A DNA stretch of 64,000 bases from Oegoconia quadripuncta (GCA_949316235.1 OX438744.1:30624778-30688777), one strand, 5' to 3'. Counted from the first letter of the stretch, positions 1 to 9,650 are shown. The notes: generated from the letters alone by a model not told the origin. Translations and numbers: made by a program.

Positions 1-75
1 TGTAAGTAAGTCAGGGATTCTTTTCTGTATGTATAAAAATGTTCTTTTATGTATAAAAATTGTAATTTAGTGTTG

Positions 76-300
76 TGTGGTGCAGTCGCATTCGCTATTT
101 CTTTTCGATTAGCGAAGTTAAGCAATGTCTGGCGTGGTCAGTCCTTGGATGGGTGACCACTACTGGAATTTTAGTGTTTCTGTACTTCGGAGGGCATGTT
201 AAAAAATCGGTCTCGCTTTGTCTTCAATTGAAGGCAGTCGTTAAGCCAAGTAATAGCCTACAGGCAGGCCTCCGTCACTCGCTCAAAGTCGCGCGATAAG
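76..300 (+). repeat. 5S rRNA-derived SINE, copy 1
   Basis: Positions 111-160 read like the 3' half of a 5S rRNA gene: AGCGAAGTTAAGCAATGTC (box A region, 111-129) followed by CTTGGATGGGTGACCAC (box C region, 144-160) at roughly the spacing of the 5S internal promoter. The 5' half of 5S is replaced by GTGGTGCAGTCGCATTCGC, which recurs in the copy near 46556. Downstream, CTTCGGAGGGCATGT and GGCAGTCGTTAA recur in the minus-strand copy at 16990-17205. Shared non-5S flanks make this a SINE (SINE3-like), not a 5S gene; both ends are approximate. Confidence 0.7.
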
Positions 301-419
301 TACCTACCGGCTAGCCGTGCGTTCGAACACACAAATGAGCACAGGGGTGCCACAAGCGCGCCGCGCGGCACGTACGTATCTACCTTACTGCGTATTATTG
401 GATCTTTATAAATTTTTAA

Positions 420-905
420 CTGAGTTCCAAAAAAAGGAGGAGGTTCTCAATTCGGGTGTATTTTTTTTGTGTGTATGTTACGCGATAGGTATCTCCGGCA
501 ATTATGAACCGATTTTAATGATTCTTTTTTTATGAGAAGGGTATAGCTCAAGGGTGGTACCATCGGATCATAACCGACTACAAAAAAAAAGGAGGAAGTT
601 TCGAAGTCGGTTGTTTTGCCAATTTTTTGGCGGGTGATTATTTCTACTACCTTGAGTAAAATTTCATACTCAAAATGACTCTCAGGTCGGTACGTAATAT
701 TGTAAGAAATTTCATTATGCACTGACAGCGTAGACCGAGAAAAGCCCGCGTCCCCCACTGGCAGTAATACCACAGATAATACCAGCCAGTTATTAGCGCC
801 CGCGCCGCGCCGGGCCGTCCCGGCAGACAGACCCAGCGCGGCGCGCGTTGTCACAATGACACTGGCCACTTGCGTCGCGCGACGGAGCCCATTATTAAAA
901 ACCTA
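420..905. repeat. unclassified dispersed repeat with GC-rich block
   Basis: Two related phrases, AAAAAAAGGAGGAGGTTCTC (433-452) and AAAAAAAAAGGAGGAAGTTT (582-601), lie 150 bp apart; a similar phrase with GTTCTCAATTCG is at 45260-45290. The block 780-860 is strongly GC-rich (GCGCCGCGCCGGGCC) against AT-rich surroundings. No protein is recognisable. It is probably part of a repeat common in this genome, but the ends and class cannot be set from one window. Confidence 0.35.
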
Positions 906-1945
906 GCGGCTAGTGACAAAACAATGAATCTCGAATTTTTCAGCGTCACTTTTTTTGTATACTGAATCGAACTAGTTTACTGGGGTAAGAAAAAGCCGTA
1001 CGAAATATACTATTAAAATATACACAAGCGTTTTAACAATGTCGAATTCACGACATTGTTGTGCGGTATCGTCGTTGTCGTTTTTCACATTGACAAAAGA
1101 TGAGGACATGTAAGTGTTTATTTTTCGGTATATTTTTACAAAAAACTTTTCATCGAACTTCATGGGCCGGCCTGGGAGCATTTTGTATGATATATTAAAA
1201 TCAATATCATTTAATTCTTTGTGGCCATGCTTCCCACATGATTATTTAATTAAACTTTTTGTCAGATTCCGAATATTTGCCGTTATTAAATTTACAAATG
1301 CAAAGTTTAGGGAGGGTAAAAAACAAATTGACCATTTTGTAAAATTAAATCATTTATAAAACAATTTCGTGTTTTATTTCATTGGACCAACCCTAACGTA
1401 TTCTCGCATCGGCCGCACGTCATCGCGCGTTGTGCGCTTGGAAACGCTCCGTTGAGTCAAAGCCGTTAAGTTCATTTTTCCTCGCGTTCGCTTGACAGCT
1501 GGAAAGAATGCGTAGGTATTTGTCGTTTTGCAGGGAAGTGATGTATCTGTTACTTTAGTAACTTATTAGTAATCTGTGCTACAGGGGCGAATTAAAACAC
1601 CAACTGTGAGGTGGCCTCTAGTCTCACACAAATCCGCACTGGGACCTCCTGGTGGATGACATGTTAATGGCCTTTGAAACAGATAATTACAATTTTATCA
1701 CGAAAACTATGCCTGGTACTTAGCACTTTTAAACGATTCTCTCATTTCAAAATAATTAGTAATTTAACTTTACAAAAGTTAATGTGGATCTTGGAACTTT
1801 AAAAATCAATTTAATTTACAAAGAAATGAGACAATTAAACGAGAATGGTTTATTGGTGACACCTTATATCTACAATTCAATATTTACTGGCACTTACCAC
1901 TCACTTCATAGATCTAAAGCACACATAGAGAACACACACACATAT
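906..1945. other. no gene recognised
   Basis: AT-rich sequence without a convincing reading frame. GAGGACATGTAAGTGTTT at 1100-1117 resembles a 5' splice donor, but no exon can be supported upstream. A moderately GC-rich patch at 1405-1500 is unexplained. Confidence 0.4.
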
Positions 1946-1947
1946 GT

Positions 1948-2044
1948 ATGGTTATCCGTTATCTAGTATCCATAGTACAAGCTTTGCTTAGTGTTGGGAC
2001 TAGATGATTGGTGTAAGTGTCCGAAATATTTATTTATTTATTTA
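1948..2044 (+). repeat. SINE family C, 3' fragment
   Basis: The stretch TATCTAGTATCCATAGTACA followed by GGGACTAGATGATTGGTGTA and (TTTA)n matches the 3' part of the better preserved copy at 38018-38250. The tRNA-like head is absent, so this is a 5'-truncated SINE copy. Confidence 0.75.
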
Positions 2045-3180
2045 AGAAAGGTAACACGTGTTGACTGAGTGTCAAATAAAAGTTTTTGAAAATTGACGAA
2101 CCTTTTTATTCCGCGACTGTACAACACTTTATAGTCTTAAACACAAATTGATTTAGAAAACCCCTGAGGAAGTGAACTTAATAATATCATCCAGATATTG
2201 AAAGCAACTGTGTCTAAAGTTAAATGGCAGAACTGATTTTTATCAAGTATGGCTAACAAAGTTTCTGCTAGTCTACTCTACATATAAAAAACTACTCTGA
2301 AATCGGACCACGTATTATTGAGATACAGCCCTATAAAGACGGGAGGGACACACACATAATACTTACAAATACATAACGGCCAAACAAACATCACACCACA
2401 AAAAAATATTTTTGAGAGTTACACCTTTTTACCACAGTGGTTCAATCGCAACTTTAGAAGAGATACGTACCGAGGAACTAATGGATTTTGATACCCATTT
2501 CCTATTATTATAAAAGCGATCTGAAACCAGTTAAAGTAGTGTCATAGGCAACACTATACGTTTTAGGCGTGCGGTGCAGCACCAGACCTCGTTTCAGAAC
2601 GAAACTTTCAATGTCAATTATCATTTATTTTAATTTTAGGCTTTTTGGCGGGATCTCGGCGAGTGAAGTTGCATTTTTGTTTATAATTCTTATAATTTGT
2701 GCATTCTGACTTTTGAAACTTAATAATGGCAAAATATTGTGCAGCAAAAGTTGTGATGGTGTACAAGTGAAGGGAAGTGTAAATTAAAGTGCGTAACGAA
2801 GCTTTCGGGTTCCCACAAGAAGCCGCCAAAATCTTTTGTAAAGCATTCTGCTCCTATACTGAATAATTACTTGACCGTAACTAGACTAAATGACAATACA
2901 AATACGCCTTATTGACTTGCTTTAACAGTCTCATTTGACTAAACTGAAGAAACAAGAAAAATAAGACATGGCTGTATAGGCTTAGGTCCCTTTGCCTTCT
3001 CGAAGAGGAGTGAACTCAACCAAAAAAAAAGGAATGTCATATCGGGAGGGTGTATCGAAGTGACGTCATGATAATTCCAATATGGCGGGCGCCAGCAGCC
3101 TTACCTACTTAGAGAAATATCTCTATTCAATACGAATCACGAATTAATTAAAGCGCACAGTAGGAATGGGAAGGAATCGG
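2045..3180. other. no gene recognised
   Basis: AT-rich sequence with no recognisable protein or repeat with copies elsewhere in the window. Poly-A runs and a GC patch with GTGCGGTGCAGCAC (2567-2580) were seen, but nothing more can be said. Confidence 0.4.
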
Positions 3181-3300
3181 ACTCCAGTCATTTCGTCATG
3201 TTTTTCATTTTTAAAGTAACTAACAAATCTTGGAAGTAAATTATATTATAACCTACTTACTTCTAATTATCGTCCCGAAATGAAACTTGGCCTATTTATA

Positions 3301-4961
3301 CAATGTGTCCCGGAGAGAAGTGACCAGCGGGCGTAGTTTGAAAATTTATACAAAATTATCGATAAATCATTTAAATTTAGAGACCTAACTGCTTTTGTTT
3401 TTTAAAAATTGTTAATCCTTTTTTTTTAATAGACATGTCTGACCTTCTGCACTATTTTAGTCATAATTTCTTTGTTTTTACGTCTTTCCCAATTCTTTTT
3501 TTTTTAATTCAGTGCTGTTATTATTATTCATCAAATTAAGTTATGAAAATTATCCCAAAACAAATAAATAATTTATTAAAAAAGAAATAAACTTAAAATT
3601 CGACCAACAAAACTGTATTTCTTTAAGTTTAAAAATAAAAAAACGAAAAATGTCCCTATAACATCATGTTTTTTTTTAATTATTATGATACTACATGATA
3701 TTCTCTAAAATATCCTCGAACAATGTTTTATGTTATTTCAAATAAATGTGAACGTACGAGACATTGTAATTGACCTTTTATGCTCCAGTAACTAGATAGA
3801 GATAAGTTTAAAAAAATGAAAGTAATGTTTTAAGCAGTTTATTTGCACATTTAAGTGTTTTGTTATTACAATGAATCATTTTGATTTTAACATGATAGTT
3901 TAATAATAAATAAAAGATACTTAATTTGTTAAAATGGTTGTTTATTAAGAAAAATCAGGTAATTAATTAATTATGTTTTCAAAATGACCGCCGTCAGCGG
4001 TTATGCAGGCCAGGCCAATGAAAATTATCCAAGATGGATTGGCAGAGGCGGTCCAGTAGCATGGCCCCCGAGGTCACCAGACTTGACGCCTCTTGATTAT
4101 TATTTCTGGGGCTACATGAAGCAAAAAGTTTATGCTGTGCCAATAATTTCAAGAGACCAGCTGAAACAGAGAATCGATGCTGCTGCCGCAGAAATAGCGC
4201 AGAATCATGCAGAAATAAGGCGAACTACACTAAGGATGTCATTTAGGGCCCTGGCCTGCATAACCGCTGACGGCGGTCATTTTGAAAACATAATTAATTA
4301 ATTACCTGATTTTTCTTAATAAACAACCATTTTAACAAATTAAGTATCTTTTATTTATTATTAAACTATCATGTTAAAATCAAAATGATTCATTGTAATA
4401 ACAAAACACTTAAATGTGCAAATAAACTGCTTAAAACATTACTTTCATTTTTTTAAACTTATCTCTATCTAGTTACTGGAGCATAAAAGGTCAATTTCAA
4501 TGTCTCGTACGTTCACATTTATTTGAAATAACTAAAAACATTGTTCGAGGATATTTTAGAGAATATCATGTAGTATCATAATAATTAAAAAAAACATGAT
4601 GTTATAGGGACATTTTTCGTTTTTTTATTTTTAAACTTAAAGAAATACAGTTTTGTTGGTCGAATTTTAAGTTTATTTCTTTTTTAATAAATTATTTATT
4701 TGTTTTGGGATAATTTTCATAACTTAATTTGATGAATAATAATAACAGCACTGAATTAAAAAAAAAGAATTGGGAAAGACGTAAAAACAAAGAAATTATG
4801 ACTAAAATAGTGCAGAAGGTCAGAGATGTCTATTAAAAAAAAAGAATTAACAATTTTTAAAAAACAAAAGCAGTTAGGTCTCTAAATTTAAATGATTTAT
4901 CGATAATTTTGTATAAATTTTCAAACTACGCCCGCTGGTCACTTCTCTCCGGGACACATTG
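3301..4961 (+). mobile_element. mariner-family element with ~713-bp terminal inverted repeats
   Basis: The element begins CAATGTGTCCCGGAGAGAAG and ends with its inverse complement, flanked by TA on both sides (3299-3300 and 4962-4963), the target duplication of Tc1/mariner transposons. The arms pair from 3301-4013 with about 4248-4961, with only scattered mismatches and small indels. The unique centre is about 234 bp. The right arm contains the end of the transposase frame, so the left arm carries an inverse copy of that coding end. The transposase is incomplete, so the copy is non-autonomous. High arm identity suggests a young element or arm homogenisation. Confidence 0.88.
3984..4301 (+). 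pseudogene. mariner-like transposase, C-terminal remnant
   Basis: The frame encodes RWIGRGGPVAWPPRSPDLTP then LDYYFWGYMK, the hallmark of mariner-like transposases, in which the D before YYFWG is the third catalytic acid. It ends with GGHFENIIN, the usual C-terminal pattern. The N-terminal paired helix-turn-helix domain and the first two catalytic aspartates are absent; full-length relatives are about 340 residues and this frame is 105. The apparent N-terminus (about 10 residues) is only the inverse arm read through, so the genuine remnant starts near 4012. It cannot make an active enzyme. Confidence 0.85.
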
Positions 4962-4991
4962 TATGTAGGTAGTTTGGATGAATACTATTAT

Positions 4992-5185
4992 TTTCTAGAA
5001 TTTCGAATTATCGATATAAACCGCCACTTTTTTTATAATCGTGAACTTACAGCCATTATAAAAGCTATTTAGGTATTATTTTTAAGTAGCTTAGCTTTTC
5101 AAGTGTAGATCAGATTGTTTTTTTTGTATTTATTCTGTCAAATCAAATAATTTATTAGCGATACACAGGTAAAATACAATAGAGT
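4992..5185. repeat. possible end of the CCAGTGGCGCC MITE family
   Basis: TTTAGGTATTATTTTTAAGT then CTTTTCAAGTGTAGATCAGA resembles the right end of the MITE at 40695-40988 (TTTAGGTATTATTTATTAGT ... CTCGAGTGCAAGTCAGAGC). The terminal motif is not preserved, so this is a decayed fragment. Confidence 0.35.
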
Positions 5186-6357
5186 GATATTACCGATAGA
5201 GCTCTGTGATCCGCACATTGGCATACAAAACAGTTTTCTACAGATACTATTATACTAATTAAGTACTTAACTACACCAAATGTTATCAAAAACAAATTAA
5301 AATAAAATTGTGTATTTTAAAAGAATCTTAATTTATCATGGAAGGAATGAGCCCTCTTAACACGTATGAAAGTCTTCAATTTGATCACCTTTACGTGGCC
5401 TTGACAGCCAATCAGGGTACAGTAAGCTGACAGGATTAGCCAATAACTGCTTCGAAGTTTTAGAACATTGGTTGACAGATCGCGTTTTTTACGAATCCGT
5501 GGGTTGGTCGATCGAAAAATTAGTTACCACCAATGAGCTCCATCAACGAAGGACAAATAAAAAAACTCACTTTAGCATTTAGAGGTATATTAGTTAGGAG
5601 TAGGATAAGGTAGCATTAATGGTGCATTATTTCGCAAAAAGTGATCAGCATTAGTAGTATGACAGATGAGATAAACGTTTATGTCACGTGAGATGATATT
5701 TGTCCCGCTCATTCGTTTGGACAAAATATACAACTATCTCACTCTCACTCCTACGTTGCTCGCGAGAAACGGTGACATGGTACGAGGGCTGAATATCATA
5801 ATTGATGTGGCGCAATTTTTAATTCCATTATTTCTTAAAATGGACTAATATATCTTAACAAACACTTGCCTTGTGAATCAAAAACGTGTTATTAAAAATG
5901 AAATAACATTTTATCCACGATTACTTTAAGTATCAATATCAAAAATGACATTAAAAATATACGCAAAATTCAATCGTAAATGTGTATTTTACGCGTTTGC
6001 TTACAAAAACTGAGTTGTGGACGCCCCAAATAAATTAGGTTTTACAATTTTAGAAATTTATTATGGTGTTCTTAAGCATGTAACGGAAAGTATTAACAAT
6101 GTTATTATATCGTGTTAGGGTACTATTATCGTAAAATAAATAAAGCAGATCTGAAACTGAACATTTTAATAGTATCGCATGGCTGGACCCGTCTAAAACA
6201 CGAGTTTTGCGAAACACCCAAGTTATTAAATGATAGTTACTTGTGTATGTTTTAAATATCAGTTTTTATTTCAAACTTATAGCTAGAATGAAAGCTTACT
6301 TTTTACATCAAGTGCGGGTAGGTATAGATTTTGAAAATATTTTTTTTAATGTTACAC
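5186..6357. other. no gene recognised
   Basis: AT-rich sequence downstream of the transposase-derived gene. No coding frame or repeat with copies in the window was recognised. Confidence 0.4.
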
Positions 6358-6360
6358 TTA

Positions 6361-6504
6361 GGCACGTATTAAAAAACTGTTCTCGGTTGAGATGACCTTT
6401 ATCTGACGCTTGAGAATCTATTGCATATTAAAACATCATAAAAAAAAATTGTATTTAGACTGAGACGCGATCTCAATCTCAAGTTCGATTTATTAATACG
6501 GCCC
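6361..6504. mobile_element. PIF/Harbinger-like MITE at the stop codon of the 427-aa gene
   Basis: The 144-bp element starts GGCACGTATTAAAAAACTGT and ends TTTATTAATACGGCCC, inverse complements with a few mismatches, and is flanked by TTA on both sides (6358-6360 and 6505-6507). The ends match the longer elements at 9651, 43751 and 50276. A 3-bp TTA/TAA duplication with GGC-rich ends fits the PIF/Harbinger superfamily. On the minus strand the right-hand TTA is the stop codon TAA of the upstream gene. The inverse terminus contains AATAAA (6489-6494). Confidence 0.78.
6489..6494 (-). promoter_or_regulatory. AATAAA inside the MITE end
   Basis: On the minus strand AATAAA lies 10 nt past the stop codon of the 427-aa gene, within the MITE terminus. 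It is close to the stop for a functional poly(A) signal; another AATAAA on the same strand lies near 6265. Use of either is inference. Confidence 0.3.
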
Positions 6505-7788
6505 TTAGTCTGAGTCACTGCAACTTGCAAAATCCGAGTCTTCACATACGTGAACCGGTTTATCCGGTACGTTTATGGAAGCCTGCTGCACTAGGACATC
6601 CAAAATATCATCCAGGTTCTTATCATTCTCGAGCAACTTATTTTCTTCCTCACATATATAACTGTCGTAATTTGTTAAAGTTTTGCTAGGAATGTGTGAA
6701 ATTATATCCTCCAACAACGACTCTAGGTAGTCATTAGGTGCTTGAGTTGGGATCATATCACAGGAATTTTGATTTATCAATTGGCCAACCAAATAAGCGA
6801 GCGTCAGCCGATTTATGCATTCGGGTATACGTAATACAACATGGCCGTACGTTTTCAAAATGGCGTCGATTTTGTATAACTTCTCTGTGGTGTTAGTATA
6901 TCTCTCAATCAGCGAGTACAATTCCGATTTTGACATGTTAGGGTGGCAGGGTATGCCGTGGTACTCGAGCCACTCCACCATTTCGATCTTTAAACCGTAT
7001 TTCGTTGGTAAAATGATTTCTTCGTTAGTGTTGTGCGGAGTATTTCTTATAACGAACACACTTGGCGTCGGCATTGGCGCCAAATATTCGGTTACGTAAT
7101 CCTCAAACGGCAACTTGCCATATGTTGCAGCAAGTTTCATGCAGTATATACCTGTTTTCGACGCTGCATACGTCACGAATCGCAATGTACCGGAATCAGA
7201 CATTTTAACGACGTCCAAATTTTCGACCAGATTATTGAAATTATCTTGTGTGGTACGACACGTTTTATCAATAGACATATAATTTTCACCGATGAAGTAA
7301 ATAGGCATATCAGTAGACCGATATTTAATAATGTTCTTTAGATATGTGTATCTCTCAAAAGTAATACTCGGTTTCTCTAAAATAACTAATTTCTTACTTG
7401 GTAGACTTTTCCAGTAGTACCCCATTTTCACCAGTAACCTTCTTAGTTTTCCAATGTCTATGTGCATTGGTATTTTAGTAGACAAAACATCGTACAGTTC
7501 CCTCGTTGTAGGTAGTATTTCTTTGACCAAATAAAACGTCATAAGCTCATTGTGAATAGTATTGCGATCCATTTCATAACATTTTGCGAACCAAATATTT
7601 TTCTGCTTAGATAATACTGACAATGTATTTTTATTGAGGCCTGTGTAATATTCCACACGTTTCAAATGATCCTTCAATTGATGTTGCAGGTATTTCTGAC
7701 GCTTCTCATAGTCACACCTTTGTAAAATACGTATAAGAAGCCGCATGGTTTCCTTGTTCTCTCCGGTGGATGGGTTGAGCGTCGCCAT
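6505..7788 (-). CDS. IS630/Tc1-type (DDE_3) transposase-derived protein, catalytic triad lost; candidate domesticated gene
   Basis: This is the only long intact frame in the window: 427 residues, intronless. The start is ATG at 7788, the first ATG after an in-frame TGA at 7836-7834, in good context (AACAAAATGG). Residues 71-135 resemble the helix-turn-helix region of IS630-type transposases. Residues 160-340 follow the DDE_3 RNase H-like fold: MPIYFIGENY (161-170) replaces the usual YLDETW, VFVIRNTPHN (244-253) replaces the usual VMDNASYH, and GHVVLRIP (315-322) is followed by CINRLTLAY where the family has CELNPIELIW. The three catalytic positions are therefore G167, R248 and a non-acidic residue near 329-331. 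Residues 373-427 are rich in D, E and S (ends SCSDSD). Loss of catalysis without a stop or frameshift suggests a retained DNA-binding or regulatory role, but function is unknown. A degenerate transposon copy is the alternative; no flanking terminal repeats were seen. Confidence 0.8.
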   Translation of the reverse strand: MATLNPSTGENKETMRLLIRILQRCDYEKRQKYLQHQLKDHLKRVEYYTGLNKNTLSVLSKQKNIWFAKCYEMDRNTIHNELMTFYLVKEILPTTRELYDVLSTKIPMHIDIGKLRRLLVKMGYYWKSLPSKKLVILEKPSITFERYTYLKNIIKYRSTDMPIYFIGENYMSIDKTCRTTQDNFNNLVENLDVVKMSDSGTLRFVTYAASKTGIYCMKLAATYGKLPFEDYVTEYLAPMPTPSVFVIRNTPHNTNEEIILPTKYGLKIEMVEWLEYHGIPCHPNMSKSELYSLIERYTNTTEKLYKIDAILKTYGHVVLRIPECINRLTLAYLVGQLINQNSCDMIPTQAPNDYLESLLEDIISHIPSKTLTNYDSYICEEENKLLENDKNLDDILDVLVQQASINVPDKPVHVCEDSDFASCSDSD

Positions 7789-7859
7789 TTTGTTGTACAC
7801 TATTTGGGCGTAATATTGAAGTTGTAGCACAAATCACACACTGTCACTATTAAAATTAC

Positions 7860-8137
7860 TTAGGATTATAAATAATTGATTTATTACGATGCTCTGTGAC
7901 GGCAATTATTATCAAAAAATTTCGCGACCAGCCAACGCCAAAGTGAAAAAGCAACTATCCGTCCGTCGCCCGACCGCCGCCAGTTGGCTGGCAGAGGAGA
8001 GCTGGCGCGCGCGGGGGGAATGTGCAAACGGATCGGTCGCCGGTCGCGTACGAGTGAACGAGACAAATAAGCAACTCGCTTATCGGCAACGTCGCGCCGA
8101 GTGCGTCGCACTCGCGTTTGTGAGTATCATGTACTAA
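7860..8137. promoter_or_regulatory. GC-rich block upstream of the transposase-derived gene
   Basis: Positions 7920-8121 are CpG-rich (GCGCGCGCGGGGGG at 8005-8018; GTCGCCGGTCGCGTACG at 8036-8052) in an AT-rich neighbourhood. On the minus strand TTTATAAT lies about 80 nt before the ATG at 7788. On the plus strand the block ends GCGTTTGTGAGTATC, which resembles a splice donor, so it could be a bidirectional promoter or a first exon of a divergent transcript. There are short open frames but no recognisable protein. Confidence 0.35.
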
Positions 8138-8558
8138 ATTAATGTGCAGTGTTGTTTTGTCCTAGACTTAAAATATAGTTAGTAGGTTCTTATGTATATT
8201 AATTAAGTGTAGAGTTATATTTATACACTCATAGGTATATTTTCTATTAACAGTAAATGTCTGGGTGTATCCAAACAGAACATAATTTAGTTTATTTGTA
8301 TTGAAAACCAGGTCAGTTGAATGATAAATATTTTAAATAATAGCTAGGTATATAGCTAGGTAGGTGTCTTAGTAGGTAAAAAGGTAAAGGATAGGTATCT
8401 ATATACGTAGGTACTTATTTGAATTTTTTTGTTGTCCCCAGCCAATATGGGTAATAATAATAATATTCATTTATCTCTCATTAAAAACCTAAAACCTTAT
8501 TAAAATAAGGCAGCAAATATTTATAAATCATTTAGGATTTTCAATAAACGAGTTCTAA
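8138..8558. other. no gene recognised
   Basis: AT-rich sequence with short near-repeats of TAGGTA. Nothing recognisable. Confidence 0.4.
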
Positions 8559-8559
8559 A

Positions 8560-8652
8560 CAGCATTTGGTGTTACTAAATTATGTTATTGCTTTGTTACC
8601 TTATCTGTGTATAAACTGTGGCAACAAATAAAGGCTTTATCTATCTATCTAT
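8560..8652 (+). repeat. non-LTR retrotransposon 3' tail with (CTAT)n
   Basis: CTGTGGCAACAAATAAAGGC followed by TTTATCTATCTATCTATC is an AATAAA-bearing 3' untranslated end closed by a short tandem repeat, as in many 5'-truncated insect non-LTR insertions. No coding remnant is attached. Confidence 0.5.
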
Positions 8653-8902
8653 CATTTCGAATGACTTCACCGAAATCCTTTTGATGCAAACTACGATTAG
8701 GCACTGATTATGGTTTAGGTTATGATTAACAAAAGAGCGCACCTTAAACTTGCGCATATGCTACCAAAAATTATCCGCTCGACACGAAGTGGCAACGGCG
8801 CGTGCACATCTTTCGAGAGTCTATGATACCTATTCTTATGAATTAAAAAAAAAAACTAAAAAACACAATAAATCGGAATCGCCAATCTATTATTGTACTC
8901 GT

Positions 8903-8990
8903 CAAAACATTATGAGCCCAAACTCGAAGGGTTCACTAATACCCAATGAAGAGTTCTACTATCCACCTCCTGACAGATCAGATCAGCTGC
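8903..8990 (+). repeat. fragment of a dispersed repeat also at 45447-45690
   Basis: ATGAGCCCAAACTCGAAGGG and GAAGAGTTCTACTATCCACC match, on the opposite strand, the two tandem units near 45450-45690. The class is unknown. Confidence 0.5.
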
Positions 8991-9029
8991 AAGATATAAA
9001 TATAAATAAATACATATCCTACAACCGCC

Positions 9030-9176
9030 AGACGCAAACGGGGCAGACCGCGAAAACGGTGGAGAGACGAGCTTGACAGTTTTGATAAGGGATGGTTTGT
9101 GCTCGCCAAGAACAGAAACGATTGGAAACAGATGAGGGAGGCCTTTGCCTAGCAGTGGGACACTATGGGCTCTTAA
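9030..9176 (+). pseudogene. RTE-like retrotransposon, reverse transcriptase C-terminal tail
   Basis: From 9057 the frame reads RWRDELDSFDKGWFVLAKNR then NDWKQMREAFA, an in-frame TAG at 9149, and QWDTMGS before the stop at 9174. This W/R-rich tail is typical of RTE-clade reverse transcriptases. A related minus-strand copy is at 32746-32890. The element is strongly 5'-truncated. Confidence 0.75.
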
Positions 9177-9196
9177 TGATAATGATGATGATGAAA
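9177..9196 (+). repeat. (TGA/TAA)n 3' tail of the RTE-like fragment
   Basis: TGATAATGATGATGATGAAA directly follows the RTE-like stop codon. Short tandem repeats at the 3' end are characteristic of the RTE clade. Confidence 0.6.
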
Positions 9197-9240
9197 TACA
9201 TATCCTTGGACATCACAATGCCCTCTAGTTCCACACTAAG

Positions 9241-9411
9241 CAACTAGGATTTTTTTTGTAAATAAATACATATTTAAATGAAAAACATCCATAATTTGGG
9301 TAGACAAGTACGTATTCATCATACAATACAAACATATGCCCCTAGAGGGAATCGAACCCGCTTTGGTACAGTGGTCAAAGTTTCTAACCACTACACCAAA
9401 CGGGTCGTCAT
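9241..9411 (-). repeat. SINE family B, head and body
   Basis: On the minus strand GACGACCCGTTTGGTGTAGT begins the copy, followed by GTTAGAAACTTTG, the box B GGTTCGATTCC and ATGATGAATACG. It matches copies at 22437 and 53845. The downstream third is missing. Confidence 0.8.
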
Positions 9412-9502
9412 ATATCGTATACCAAGCATTACATGTCATACTTTGTCAATACAAGGATTATTTGATGAATTAGATAGGTATGTACCTAGGTGGTAATCGG
9501 TC

Positions 9503-9625
9503 AATACAATTCGCTATTCCTTTTCGATTAGCAAAGTTTAGCGCGATCAGTAGGCACTTGGATGAGTTACCACTTTTTCATACGATTGTTTTCGTACACC
9601 AGAATCCGGAAAGCATATCACTAGG
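9503..9625 (+). repeat. 5S rRNA-derived SINE, diverged copy
   Basis: ATTCGCTATTCCTTTTCGAT then TAGCAAAGTTTAGCGCGATC and GCACTTGGATGAGTTACCAC line up with the copy at 76-300. The 5S-like promoter is decayed. Confidence 0.6.
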
Positions 9626-9650
9626 ATTGCCAACTTTATGACTACACCTA

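Larger units (their letters stand above)
3182..4990. repeat. unclassified repeat split by the mariner element
   Basis: Sequence 3200-3300 (AACTAACAAATCTTGGAAGT ... CTTCTAATTATCGT ... AATGAAACT) matches 45325-45405, and after the mariner insertion the match resumes at 4962 (TATGTAGGTAGT against TATATGTAGTTC). The repeat was therefore present before the mariner inserted. Its class is unknown. Confidence 0.5.

Noticed and set aside
111..160. Possible functional 5S rRNA gene
   Set aside because: Only the 3' half resembles 5S, and the same chimeric head and body recur at other sites; it is a SINE.
1100..1117. 5' splice donor of an unknown exon
   Set aside because: The donor match is good, but no supported coding frame, acceptor or conservation evidence is available from the sequence alone.
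6815..7341. Plus-strand open frames overlapping the 427-aa gene
   Set aside because: They are antisense to the long minus-strand frame and carry no known motif.
7788..7830. Longer start (GTG at 7830) for the transposase-derived gene
   Set aside because: GTG is not a normal start in animals; ATG at 7788 is the first ATG after an in-frame stop and has good context.
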